Shown: in pieces, positions 51,299 to 62,160 of the stretch
How the letters are laid out: each line of letters opens with the position of its first letter
Numbering within the stretch: position 1 is the first letter of the stretch
Assembly (NCBI RefSeq): GCF_021800405.1
Contig: NZ_CP084551.1
Span: forward strand, 37,758 to 101,757
Reading direction: 5' to 3'
Length of the DNA: 64,000 nt
DNA from: Arthrobacter sp. FW306-07-I
GTDB taxonomy: Bacteria; Actinomycetota; Actinomycetes; Actinomycetales; Micrococcaceae
The notes under the pieces: model-generated
What the model was told of the DNA's origin: nothing
Seen by the model: only the letters and a program-made list of their open reading frames with translations
Databases searched by the model: none
Translations under genes and position numbers: made by a program

Positions 51299-52651
51299 TT
51301 ACTTGGTTTTGTACTTGTCGCCGACTTTTTGGGCAGCGTCCTGGCCCTTGGCCAGCGCATCAGCTACGGAGCCTTGGCCTGCGATGGCCGAACTTATGCC
51401 CTGAGAGACCGTGGTGCCCAGGTCGGCGAACTCGGGGATGCCGACGAACTGAACGCCGATGGCCGGCCGCGGCTGGACGCCCGGGTTCTTCGGATCCGCG
51501 TTTTCAATCGCGGTCCGTTCGGCCTGGAAGAACGGAGCGGACTTCTGGAAATCCGCGTTCTCGTAGGTGGAGATGCGCTTACCCGAGGGGACCTTGGCCC
51601 AGCCGAGCTTGGACGCTACGAGTTCTTCGTACTTCTTCGAGCTGGCCCAGGCGATGAACTTGCTCGCGGCGTCCTGCTTCTTGGATGCTGCCTGCACGCC
51701 CCAGGACCAGGTCCAGAGCCAGCCGGAGGACTTGGTTTCCTTCACGGGAGCCTGGACGTAGCCGATCTTTCCCTTCACCGGGGAGTTGTCCGCCTCGAGG
51801 GAACCGGCGGCGGAGGTGGCGTCGTACCACATGGCGGTTTTGCTCTGGGTCATGTTGTTCAGGCATTCGGTGAATCCGGCCTGGGCGGCGCCTGCTTCAC
51901 CGTGCTGCTTCACGAGGTCAACGTAGAACTGGGTGGCAGCGGTGAATTCGGGTGCGTTGACTTTGGCGTTCCAGTCCTTGTCGAACCAGGTGCCCCCGAA
52001 GGTGTTCACTACGGTGGTCAGTGGGGCGAAGAGCTGGCCCCAGCCGGGCTGGCCGCGCAGGCAGATACCCTTCATCCCCGGAGCCGCACCGTCAGCTTTT
52101 GCCGCGAGGTCGGCGACCTGGTCCCAGGTGGGGTTCGCCGGCATGGTCAGGCCCTTGGCGTCAAAGATGTCCTTGCGGTACATCAGGAAGGAGGACTCGC
52201 CGTAGAACGGTTCGCCGTACAGCTTGCCGTCTTTGCCGGTCAGGGACGCGGTGTAAGCCGGCAGAATGTCTGACTGGTTGAACGCGGCATCCTTCGCCAC
52301 GTTATCCAACGGGGCCAGCCACTTGTTGGCGGAGTAGAACGGGATCTCGTAGTTGGACAGGGACGCCACGTCGTACTGCCCGGCCTGGCTGGAGAACTCC
52401 TGGCTGATCTTCGCCCGGACATCGTTCTCCGGCAGGACCGTGTAGTTGACCTTGATCCCGGTGTCCTTGGTGAAGTTATCCGCCGTGAGCTTCTGCAGGT
52501 CCTCCATCTGAGGGTTGTTCACCATCAGGACATTGATGCTGTTCTGGTCTCCGGCCGTGCTTCCGCCGCCGGCACCCGAACAAGCAGACAAAGCCAGAGT
52601 AAAAGTAATAGCGCCGGCCGCGACTGCGGCCAAACGGGACTTGGGTCGCAT
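51299..52651 (-). CDS. Sugar-alcohol ABC transporter substrate-binding lipoprotein
   Basis: The 450-residue protein has a lipoprotein signal ending TFTLALSACSGAGGG (Cys near 23) and a family 1 solute-binding fold (INVLMVNNPQMEDLQKLTAD, DNFTKDTGIKVNYTVLPEND, ILPAYTASLTGKDGKLYGEP). The pattern resembles SmoE-type mannitol/sorbitol binding proteins. A strong AAAGGAG sits upstream of the ATG at 52651. It is the first gene of the operon and faces the SorC regulator. Confidence 0.92.
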   Translation of the reverse strand: MRPKSRLAAVAAGAITFTLALSACSGAGGGSTAGDQNSINVLMVNNPQMEDLQKLTADNFTKDTGIKVNYTVLPENDVRAKISQEFSSQAGQYDVASLSNYEIPFYSANKWLAPLDNVAKDAAFNQSDILPAYTASLTGKDGKLYGEPFYGESSFLMYRKDIFDAKGLTMPANPTWDQVADLAAKADGAAPGMKGICLRGQPGWGQLFAPLTTVVNTFGGTWFDKDWNAKVNAPEFTAATQFYVDLVKQHGEAGAAQAGFTECLNNMTQSKTAMWYDATSAAGSLEADNSPVKGKIGYVQAPVKETKSSGWLWTWSWGVQAASKKQDAASKFIAWASSKKYEELVASKLGWAKVPSGKRISTYENADFQKSAPFFQAERTAIENADPKNPGVQPRPAIGVQFVGIPEFADLGTTVSQGISSAIAGQGSVADALAKGQDAAQKVGDKYKTK

Positions 52652-52972
52652 TAGGACTCCTTTGTTCTTATGAGGTCGGGATACCGCTGTGCGTCTGCTT
52701 CCCTGGATGTTCGGAGCCGCCACTGATACCGGCCGCACGACTTCATCCTGCAGAGAAAGACCCGGAGTTCCCTCCAGGACCTTTCATTGCACTCACACGC
52801 ACTCGGCAACTGGCGCCTCTGTGTGGATTCCAAGCCCCGGATGTCGGGGCATCACTGCCCACTCAATACGCACATCTGAGCGGCTCGGAATCGCTCATGT
52901 GTTAAGTGACTCTAGTCATATATACTCATGTGAGCAAGAGGCTGCTGCTCACATGGTGAAGGAGGTGCCCAG
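52652..52972. promoter_or_regulatory. Divergent control region with SorC-type operator
   Basis: CATGTGAGCA (52927-52936) and TGCTCACATG (52946-52955) form a perfect 10-bp inverted repeat with a 9-base centre, 18 bases before the SorC start and just upstream of its GGAGG. The dyad would suit a tetrameric sugar-responsive regulator. The shared ATGTGAGCAAG also occurs before the glpD-like gene at 62124-62134. No further gene lies in the gap. Confidence 0.75.
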
Positions 52973-53923
52973 ATGCCCGAACAATCCCATGAGGAGCTTT
53001 TGGCGTGTATCGGGCGGGAGTACTACCTGGAGAACCGTTCAAAGGTCGAAATTGCGGCCGGCCATGCCCTCTCCCGCTTCCAGGTCGCCCGGCTTCTCAA
53101 TGAAGCTGTGGAAAGCGGCATCGTGGAGATCAAGGTGCGTTTCCCCTCCCATCTCTCCAGTGCGGATCTGGGGCGCCTGGAGTCCTCGCTAGGCATAGGC
53201 CAAGTGATCGTCGCTGATACCACAGGCGGGGAAATCCAGGCCCGCGGTGTCCTGGCGAAGGTCGCTGCCTCGGAAATTTCCCGTCAGGCGCCGGACGGCG
53301 GGATCCTGGGCATCTCCTGGTCCCGCACCCTGGATGTGGCCTCCCGGCTGGTCAAGGAGCTTCCCCGCTGCGATATTGTCCAGCTCGCTGGTGCCCTCCC
53401 GGCCGAGGCAGACAGCAATCCCCTGGAACTGATTCAGCGGCTTGGGCATTTGAGCGGCGGTCTCACTTGGCCGTTGTGGTCGCCCTTGGTCGTTGAGGAT
53501 CCGAGGACGGCATCGGGACTGCGCCGCCAACCGGAGATCGCCGGGGCCTTGGCCAAGGCTGACTCCCTTGACCTGGCCGTCGTGGCAATCGGCGCCTGGA
53601 AGGCCGGCAGCTCCACGGTATGGGAGAGGGCAGACCCGGCAGTGCGCGAGGAAGCGGTGCTGGCCGGGGCCATAGCGGAATGTTCGGGACGGCTGCTTAA
53701 CTCAGCGGGTGCCCCGGTCGAATCCGGGCTGAACGAGCGCATCATAGCCGTCACTATCAAGCAACTGCAGCGCACCCCCCAGGTGATAGCCATCGCCCAG
53801 GGGGAAGCCAGGGCGGAGGCAGTGCGTGCCGTGGCCAGGGCCGGCTTTGTCACCACGTTGATCATTGATGAGCCGCTGGCCAAAGCCCTCAATGACATGA
53901 GAGATGAGGAGAAAAACCAATGA
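52973..53923 (+). CDS. SorC-family sugar-responsive regulator
   Basis: The 316-residue regulator has an N-terminal HTH (YYLENRSKVEIAAGHALSRF, QVARLLNEAVESGIVEIKV) and the SorC sugar-binding domain (GILGISWSRTLDVASRLVKE, CDIVQLAGALPA, LDLAVVAIGAWKAGSSTVWE, AIAECSGRLLN). Such proteins respond to sugar phosphates. The gene is coupled to xylB by a four-base overlap and lies divergent to the transport operon, so it probably controls both. A GGAGG site precedes the ATG. Confidence 0.92.
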   Translation: MPEQSHEELLACIGREYYLENRSKVEIAAGHALSRFQVARLLNEAVESGIVEIKVRFPSHLSSADLGRLESSLGIGQVIVADTTGGEIQARGVLAKVAASEISRQAPDGGILGISWSRTLDVASRLVKELPRCDIVQLAGALPAEADSNPLELIQRLGHLSGGLTWPLWSPLVVEDPRTASGLRRQPEIAGALAKADSLDLAVVAIGAWKAGSSTVWERADPAVREEAVLAGAIAECSGRLLNSAGAPVESGLNERIIAVTIKQLQRTPQVIAIAQGEARAEAVRAVARAGFVTTLIIDEPLAKALNDMRDEEKNQ

Positions 53924-55320
53924 GCACGGTCATCGGAGTGGATTCCTCCACCCAGTCCTGCAAAGTTCTCGCCGTGGATGCACAGAGCGGAGACGTCATC
54001 TCTTCGGCAGCGGCCCCGCACCCCGACCGCACATCGGTGCACCCCCTAGTCTGGACATCCGCCCTGCGTGAATCGTGGCAGGCAGCCGGCGCGGACCGTC
54101 TGGGTGGTTCCGTTGCTGCCGTCAGTGTTGCCGCCCAGCAGCATGGAATGGTCGCCCTCGACAGTTCCAGAACACCCGTGTATGAGGCTCTGCTGTGGAA
54201 TGACACCCGCAGCGCTGAAGACGCGGAGCGGCTCCGGGAAGAACTGGGACCCGAAAGGTGGGTCGACGCCGTCAACCTTGTCCCTGTCGCTTCGTTCACC
54301 ATCACCAAACTGGCATGGCTGGCACGTAACGAACCGGACGCTGCGAATCGGATCGCACAAGTAGTGCTGCCTCATGACTGGCTCAACGGCGCTCTGGGCG
54401 GCGAGTTCACCACCGACCGAAGCGACGCCTCGGGCACCGGCTACTATTCCGCCGTGACCAGCACCTACCGAACCGACCTGCTGGAACGCTTCTTCGGACG
54501 CGTTCCTCAGCTTCCACGGGTAGTGCCCTCTGACGAACCGGCCGGAAGCGTGCAAAGTGGGTGGGGAATTGACGGGGCGCTCCTGGGAGCAGGTGCAGGT
54601 GATAACGCCGCAGCAGCCCTGGGACTGGGCGTCCGGCCCGGCGAAATCGTCGTCTCGATCGGAACCTCCGGAACCGTCTTCACCACAACACCATCCGCCG
54701 TCCCGGATCCGACCGGGGCGGTCGCCGGCTTCGCGGACGCCACGGGCAACCAGTTACCCCTCCTGGCCATGCTCAATTCCGCCCGGGTCATGACCGCGAC
54801 CGCCTCAATGCTTGACATAGACCTGTCGGCACTTGATTCCCTCGCAATGGCCGCCGACCCGGACGCAGGAGGGCTGACATTCCTTCCGTATCTGGACGGG
54901 GAGCGGAGCCCCAACCTTCCCCACGCGACCGGATCCCTGACCGGACTGCGCAGAAGCAACATGACCCCGCAGAACCTCGCCCGCGCCTCCGTTCTGGGTG
55001 TACTCAATTCACTGGCCGACGCCATCGACATTCTTAAACAGTCCGGTGTGGCGCCGGATAAAGTGCTGCTGATCGGCGGAGGATCGAAGTCCAGGGCACT
55101 GCGCCAGGCCGCAGCCAGCATTTTCGGGATGCCCGTCGAGATCCCGACAACCAAAGAATACGTGGCGCTAGGGGCTGCTAGACAAGCGGCATGGGCCGCC
55201 TCCGGAAGCCTTCCCGACTGGCACCGAAGCGTTGAAGCGGCCTACGAACCCGACGGACACTGGGGCTCCGAGGCCCGGGGACGCTACATCGAGACACGCA
55301 AAAACGTCTACGGACTCTGA
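53920..55320 (+). CDS. xylB: Xylulokinase
   Basis: The 466-residue FGGY-family kinase has VIGVDSSTQSCKVLAVDAQS at the start, VSVAAQQHGMVALD (QQHGM is the xylulokinase signature), ALLWNDTRSAEDAE, GDNAAAALGLGVRPGEIVVS and LIGGGSKSRALRQAAASIFG. It phosphorylates D-xylulose to D-xylulose 5-phosphate, feeding the pentose phosphate pathway. Xylulose would come from arabinitol or xylitol via the dehydrogenases of the divergent operon. Length is normal for the family. Confidence 0.93.
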   Translation: MSTVIGVDSSTQSCKVLAVDAQSGDVISSAAAPHPDRTSVHPLVWTSALRESWQAAGADRLGGSVAAVSVAAQQHGMVALDSSRTPVYEALLWNDTRSAEDAERLREELGPERWVDAVNLVPVASFTITKLAWLARNEPDAANRIAQVVLPHDWLNGALGGEFTTDRSDASGTGYYSAVTSTYRTDLLERFFGRVPQLPRVVPSDEPAGSVQSGWGIDGALLGAGAGDNAAAALGLGVRPGEIVVSIGTSGTVFTTTPSAVPDPTGAVAGFADATGNQLPLLAMLNSARVMTATASMLDIDLSALDSLAMAADPDAGGLTFLPYLDGERSPNLPHATGSLTGLRRSNMTPQNLARASVLGVLNSLADAIDILKQSGVAPDKVLLIGGGSKSRALRQAAASIFGMPVEIPTTKEYVALGAARQAAWAASGSLPDWHRSVEAAYEPDGHWGSEARGRYIETRKNVYGL

Positions 55321-55776
55321 GCTACTTCTGAGTTCGATCTATAGAAGCTGCTCCCTGGAGCTGGCATGGAGACCATCGCCGGTTTTGGCGGGAGCAAGGA
55401 TCGGGGCGCGTTGTACACAAGGGGGGACAGCCTATGAGCTGTGCAGAGGGCTCCACGTGCCCGCCAGCGTGCACAACCGGCCCAACCTCGGCTTCAGGGA
55501 CATTTCATCTTTGGATCCGGTCCTCCTTGGAGGAGCCGACGAGGCGCTGCCGCACCTGTGGGAAGGCGTGGTGGGTCAGGAGAGTCGCCGGAACTGGCCG
55601 GGCTTCACATGTAGGAGGATGGGCAGCCCCAACTGAACGGGTGAGTCACCGATGGGTTGGTCGAGCAGTTCGTTGATCGATCTCTGCCCTTCCAGTTCCC
55701 CGGACTTGGTCCTTTCCATATCTTTCACCCTAGACGGCTGGGGCTGCCGTGGGACCTGAACCGCGCGGCCGGCCCA
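55321..55776. other. Intergenic, no confident gene
   Basis: These 455 bases follow xylB. The frames found here lack known motifs. Minus-strand sequence toward 55777 continues the decayed recombinase fragment without recognisable family residues. Confidence 0.45.
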
Positions 55777-55996
55777 ACCGCTGGCGTTCTCTGCCCGGAA
55801 AGCCCAGATCATTGAGGCAAGGACGGCGTTCGGAACTGGTTGCGGCGCGCTCTACCAGTTCTGCAGCCTGTTCCGACGTACCTGTTCCGACATATGGGTG
55901 TTCCGGTCCCTTGTAGGCGCAGCGCTCCGTGGCCAGGGGGATCCCTTCCCTCCGGTGTTCTTTGATGAGGGAACGTTCGAATTCTGCGATGACGCC
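55777..55996 (-). pseudogene. Serine recombinase C-terminal remnant
   Basis: A minus-strand translation reads GVIAEFERSLIKEHRREGIP then LATERCAYKGPEHPYVGTGT and SEQAAELVERAATSSERRPC. This is the helix E plus DNA-binding region of resolvases/invertases, where EFERxLIxERxxxGxxxAxxxGxxKGR is conserved. There is no catalytic N-terminal domain nearby and the frame has no start. It is a remnant, unrelated in sequence to the frameshifted copy at 18004-18605 beyond family level. Confidence 0.75.
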
Positions 55997-56072
55997 TATA
56001 CGGAAAGCATGACGTTAGGCCCTGGGGGAGTACCCACCCGTAAGTGGAGCGGGGGTGGGCCGGGGGCACCTG

Positions 56073-56903
56073 TCACGAGCGGGCGTCGAGGTAGTGCAGA
56101 ATCGCCCGGGCCGTTTCCTCCGGAGCGCTGAGGTGGGGGCAGTGGCCGGTGGCATGGAGTTGCGTCAGGGTGCTGTGTTGCACATTCTTGTGCAGGTAGG
56201 CGCCCACTTCCGGCGGGGCAAGCCGATCGTCCGAGCACTGCAGAATCAGGCAGTTGGTGCGCACCTTTTTCAGTTCAGGGCGGGAGTCGGAAAAGAAGGT
56301 TACCCCGGCGAAGTGCCGTGCGATGGACGGATCTGTCCGGCAGAAGCTCACCCGCAGGTCCTCCGCTAATTCCGGCTCCTGCTGGTTGCCCATCACCATG
56401 GGCGCTACGGCCGCGGCCCAGGCGAAATAGTTGCTGTCTAGAGATGCCAGCAGGCCCTCGATGTCTTCCCGCGAAAATCCGCCCACGTAGCCGTCGTAGG
56501 GGTCATCCGTATGACGGGGTGAAGGGGCAAGCAGGACCAGGTGGGAGAAACGGTCCGGGTCCTGCACTGCCGCGATCATGGCAATCATCGTGCTGACACT
56601 ATGGCCCACCAGGATGACGTTCTCAAGGCCGAGAGCGGCGCAAATCTCCAGCAGGTCCGACGCGTACCCGTCCAGGGTTCCGTACTTCTCCCAGTCATAG
56701 GCACTGATGTCCGAGTGCCCTGCACCAACATGGTCAAAAAGCACCAGCCGGTAATCATCAACGAAATAGGGCAGTAGCTTCCGCCACATCGCCTGATCGC
56801 AGCCAAAACCGTGGGCAAACATCATCACAGGCCCATCATCCCGGCCGAACATGGTGACATTGTTCCGGCCGATTACCGCAGCAGCTGCTTCGATCACGTT
56901 CAC
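56073..56903 (-). CDS. rsbQ: RsbQ-like alpha/beta hydrolase
   Basis: The 276-residue protein starts at a GTG and has GPVMMFAHGFGCDQAMWRKL (HGFG oxyanion), VLFDHVGAGHSD, ILVGHSVSTMIAMIAA (nucleophile Ser near 96), a lid region (APSPRHTDDPYDGYVGGF), CSDDRLAPPEVGAYL (Asp) and HATGHCPHLSAPEET (His). This matches RsbQ, a cofactor-dependent hydrolase linked to stress signalling with PAS phosphatase RsbP, and the plant KAI2 fold. No rsbP gene is adjacent. The catalytic triad is complete. Confidence 0.88.
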   Translation of the reverse strand: MNVIEAAAAVIGRNNVTMFGRDDGPVMMFAHGFGCDQAMWRKLLPYFVDDYRLVLFDHVGAGHSDISAYDWEKYGTLDGYASDLLEICAALGLENVILVGHSVSTMIAMIAAVQDPDRFSHLVLLAPSPRHTDDPYDGYVGGFSREDIEGLLASLDSNYFAWAAAVAPMVMGNQQEPELAEDLRVSFCRTDPSIARHFAGVTFFSDSRPELKKVRTNCLILQCSDDRLAPPEVGAYLHKNVQHSTLTQLHATGHCPHLSAPEETARAILHYLDARS

Positions 56904-57509
56904 GTTCTCACTGACCCTCGCTAATTGGCGTCCTGCCCCAGACTATCCACGGGAAATAGAGAATCCCAGGGATCCTTCCACTATGGCCTTTAAGGTGACG
57001 TCGATTCAGCCCGTTACATGCCCAAGGCTCCGTCAACGTGCTTAGGCTCAGACAAGCTGACCGTGGTGACTCTATTCCGTCCACAGCTGGGGTCAAGTGG
57101 GGTTAGCCACGGCTGGAGGTCGGGAGCCGTTGGGGTAGCTCCCATTGCAGCAGTAGCCCCGGGTGTGGGCGCAGGCGGGACCAAGCCTTTCAGTGGCCCC
57201 GGATCCAAGTTCCTCTTTCTGGACCCAAGTCAAGACGCCCGGTGCCAGGTTTGGGTGTGCCCTATTCGGGCGGTGTGAGCTGTCATCCAGATCTCTACTT
57301 TCAGTAGACCATCTTTTTAAGAGGGCCTGCTGTCCGAGATCTCCACGGCAGCTCAAGAGAGTTGCTGCGGCGATCTCAGACAGCGGAATTAGTGGATTCT
57401 TCTACGCTGCCAAGGCTGGTTGTTGATAACCCAGATGACCAACGCCCCGGAAGCACTGTCAGTGGGGGCCTGTTGCGTCTCGCCGACTGCTCTGTAAGGT
57501 TGGTCACAT
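56904..57509. other. Intergenic, diverged copy of the 39.7 kb repeat
   Basis: A 78-base stretch (57079-57156) is about 80% identical to 39734-39810 and shares GTCCACAG, CCACGGCTGG and GGGAGCC words. No gene or further RNA was recognised before the riboswitch. Confidence 0.55.
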
Positions 57510-59341
<1,832 letters not shown>

Positions 59342-59683
59342 AAATGGCGAGGGCCTGCGACTGCCGCCGCGGGCCCTCGCATAGGACCTTTCCGTGCACG
59401 GAGCCTCGACTGCCACGGCAGCTCACTGGGCGGCGGGGGAACGTCGACACCGCAACGCCCGTGGGGTGGATGCTGTTCACGACCATGGCAGCCCATGGGA
59501 AAGCTCGTGGGCCTAACTGGGAAGGTCTAATGTGGTGGTGCGGGTTGGCCCGGGGGCTTTCCGGGCAACATAACGCTCCAGGTGTTGCGGTCCGACGGGC
59601 TGGTTTTGTCTCAAAGCCGGGGAGTGGCAGGACTCTTTAGTTGATGCTGTCGCCATGATCGCCTTCTGTGAGGGGTTGCTTGC
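59342..59683. other. Intergenic with thiC terminator hairpin
   Basis: GCGAGGGCC (59347-59355) and GGCCCTCGC (59372-59380) form a perfect 9-bp stem six bases past the thiC stop and probably end its transcript. Nothing else was recognised in the remaining 300 bases. Confidence 0.6.
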
Positions 59684-60370
59684 CTAGGGCGTGGTGATGG
59701 GGGCTTCGAGGAGTTCCTTGAGCCTTTTTAGGAAGACGGCCCCCATGGATCCGTCTACGGCCCGGTGGTCGCAGGTGAGGGTGAGTTCGGATATGGGGCG
59801 CCATTCGGCGTGGCCGTCCAGCATGACGTACCGCTGGCGTGTGGAAGCTACGGCGAGGATGGCCACTTGTGGGACGTTGATGATCGCATCGAAGCGGTCG
59901 ATGCCGAGCATCCCAAGATTTGAGATGGTAAAGGTTCCTGCTGAAATGTCGGCCATGCCCAGCTTCCTGGCACGGGCCTTTTCGACAACTTCACGCCGCC
60001 TTTGGGCGATGTCGGGCAGGCTCATGCTGGGTACACGGTGAATGACGGGGACGGTCAGTCCGGCATCCGTTGCGACCGCGATCCCGATGTTGATGTCCTC
60101 GAACGTGGTCACGCCTTCCTCGGAGTAGTGGGCGTTGAGTTCCGGATTTTCCGATAACGCGGTGGCTGCGGCAGAGATGAGTCGGTCAGTCACGGTTGAC
60201 TGGGGGGACACCGATTTCACCGTGAGGGCGTTTGTCATATCTACTTCGACGGTGAGATGAAATGCAGGTGCTTGCCATGCGGTAACCATTTGCTTAGCCG
60301 CTGCACGCCGGATGCCCTTGAGGGGCAGCGTGGTTCCTTGAAGGGTTGGGATGTCGTTGGTGGTAGTCAT
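59684..60370 (-). CDS. 2-oxo acid dehydrogenase E2 catalytic domain without lipoyl domain
   Basis: The 228-residue protein is the acyltransferase core of E2 subunits. TLPLKGIRRAAAKQMVTAWQ is the domain start, GIAVATDAGLTVPVIHRV and FTISNLGMLGIDRFDAIINV follow, and the catalytic DHRAVDGSMGAVFLKRL motif (His near 199) is intact. The lipoyl and peripheral-subunit-binding domains of normal E2 (400-600 residues) are absent, and the gap to the upstream gene is only 25 bases, so they were not lost by a frameshift here. It forms an operon with lpd. Substrate acyl group is unknown. Confidence 0.85.
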   Translation of the reverse strand: MTTTNDIPTLQGTTLPLKGIRRAAAKQMVTAWQAPAFHLTVEVDMTNALTVKSVSPQSTVTDRLISAAATALSENPELNAHYSEEGVTTFEDINIGIAVATDAGLTVPVIHRVPSMSLPDIAQRRREVVEKARARKLGMADISAGTFTISNLGMLGIDRFDAIINVPQVAILAVASTRQRYVMLDGHAEWRPISELTLTCDHRAVDGSMGAVFLKRLKELLEAPITTP

Positions 60371-60395
60371 GGGTTTTCTTTCTGATTGGTCGTGG

Positions 60396-61799
60396 TTAGA
60401 TGTTGATGCTTTGACCGGCTGCCCCGTGGAGGGCTTCCTTGACTGCTTCGCTGAGCGTGGGGTGCGCGTGAATGTTCCGGGCCAGCTGGGTCACGGTCAG
60501 GCCTTCCTGCCGGGCCAGGGTCAGTTCAGGTAGCAGCTCCGTGACATCTGGCCCGATGAGGTGAGCGCCCAGAAGTTTGCCGTTGCGGCTGTCGGTCAGC
60601 AGTTTCACGAAGCCGCTTGGTTCGCCCACAGCGTGTGCCTTGGCATTTGCCACGAACGGGAAGGCGGTCTTTTTGACTTCGCTGCCGTGGGGAGAAAGTC
60701 CGTTGTCGGTGTAGCCGAAGCTTGCGATCTGAGGGTTGGAGTACGTCGCCCGGGGCATCATGAGGTAGTCCAGGGGAACCGTTGGTTCACCTGCCAGAGC
60801 TTCGGCCGCAACCAGTGCCATCGCTTCGGCGGCGTGAGCGAGCATCAGCTTGGCCGTGACATCACCAATGGCATAAATGTGCGGGATATTGGTTCGCATC
60901 TGGTCATCGACGCCGATGGCTCTGCGGTCTGTGAGGGCGATTCCTGTTTTTTCCAGGCCGTAGCCGGTGACCCGGGGGGTGAACCCCGTTGCTTGGAGGA
61001 GCTTTTCGGCGTAGATGACATCTGACGTTTCACCATTCGTCACCGTGACTGCGACTTCGGTGGAGTTCTCCTCAACGCTGGTGACCTTGGTTGCCGTCCG
61101 GATGTCTATTCCGAGTTTCCGGTAGCGCCTGGTCAGCTCCTTGGAGATCTCCGGATCTTCCAGCGGAACGATGCGGTCGGCGAATTCGACTAAAGTCACT
61201 TTTACCCCGTAGCTGCTCATGACGTAGGCGAATTCAACGCCAATGGCTCCGGCTCCGGCGATGACGACACTTTTCGGCAGGATCGGTGAAAGAATCTGTT
61301 CCTTGTAGGTGACGACCTTTTCGGAAAGTGCCGTTCCGGGCAGGAGGCGTGTTTCTGCGCCGACGGCGATGATCGCGTGATCGAAGCTGATGCTTTGTCG
61401 TTCACCGTCGGTGATTTCCAGGTCCATGGTGTTTGCATCGGCGAAAGTTCCTCGTGCATTGAATTCAGTGATGCCGTTCTTTTTCATGAGGTAGTGGATG
61501 CCTTTGACCCGGCCGTCAGCTACGGACCTGCTGCGCTGGAAGGCTGCCCCGAAATCGTAGGTCACCTCCCCGCCCACCTGAATGCCGTGTTCCTTGGCAT
61601 CGTTTCTGAAGGTCTGTACTAGTTGTGCGCTGTGGATCAGTGATTTCGAGGGAACACATCCGATGTTCAGGCACACTCCTCCCCAGTGCTGTTCCTCGAC
61701 GATCGCGACCCGTTTGCCTAACTGCGCGGAGCGGATCGCCGCTGTGTAGCCTCCTGGGCCGGCACCTACAACGAGTACATCGAACTTTTGCGGATTCAT
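60396..61799 (-). CDS. lpd: Dihydrolipoyl dehydrogenase
   Basis: The 467-residue flavoprotein has the FAD-binding VLVVGAGPGGYTAAIRSAQL, the redox disulfide GGVCLNIGCVPSKSLIHSAQ (Cys43/Cys48), NAD-binding VVIAGAGAIGVEFAYVMSSY and the interface motif HAHPTLSEAVKEALHGAAG (active-site His). It re-oxidises lipoyl groups of 2-oxo acid dehydrogenases. AGGAGAGG precedes the ATG. It is upstream of the small E2 core in one operon; no E1 gene is in the window. Confidence 0.95.
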   Translation of the reverse strand: MNPQKFDVLVVGAGPGGYTAAIRSAQLGKRVAIVEEQHWGGVCLNIGCVPSKSLIHSAQLVQTFRNDAKEHGIQVGGEVTYDFGAAFQRSRSVADGRVKGIHYLMKKNGITEFNARGTFADANTMDLEITDGERQSISFDHAIIAVGAETRLLPGTALSEKVVTYKEQILSPILPKSVVIAGAGAIGVEFAYVMSSYGVKVTLVEFADRIVPLEDPEISKELTRRYRKLGIDIRTATKVTSVEENSTEVAVTVTNGETSDVIYAEKLLQATGFTPRVTGYGLEKTGIALTDRRAIGVDDQMRTNIPHIYAIGDVTAKLMLAHAAEAMALVAAEALAGEPTVPLDYLMMPRATYSNPQIASFGYTDNGLSPHGSEVKKTAFPFVANAKAHAVGEPSGFVKLLTDSRNGKLLGAHLIGPDVTELLPELTLARQEGLTVTQLARNIHAHPTLSEAVKEALHGAAGQSINI

Positions 61800-62160
61800 C
61801 TGAACCTCTCCTGTTCTGCTTCGGATTCTGTTTTTGCCCGTGACGCGGGCCGTGGGTCCGTTTTGCCGATCGGCTCATGCGTCCCAGCTAGCTGTGTAGT
61901 TGGCTGGCCGCTAACCCCTGATGTGAGCCAGCTCCTCGGGCAGGTCGTGGCCCTTTTTCGCCGTTCATTGACTAAGGCGGGGGAGCCCTTGTCCTCTGAC
62001 CTCCTCATTGGCACCCCTTCCGAATTCAGTGATCGCAAATGTAAAACCAGCTCACTCGACGTCGCCACACCGTACGTTGACAGGCCTTCGTGATCTGGGT
62101 CATACTCTACCTATGAATCACATATGTGAGCAAGTGCACAATTGTGAGAACGAGGGGTCC
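61800..62160. promoter_or_regulatory. Divergent promoter region of lpd and glpD-like genes
   Basis: TCACATATGTGA (62118-62129) is a perfect palindrome overlapping ATGTGAGCAAG (62124-62134), identical to 11 bases of the SorC operator at 52928-52938. A further ATTGTGAG follows at 62141-62148. The glpD-like start lies 27 bases on. No gene was recognised in the gap. Confidence 0.55.
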
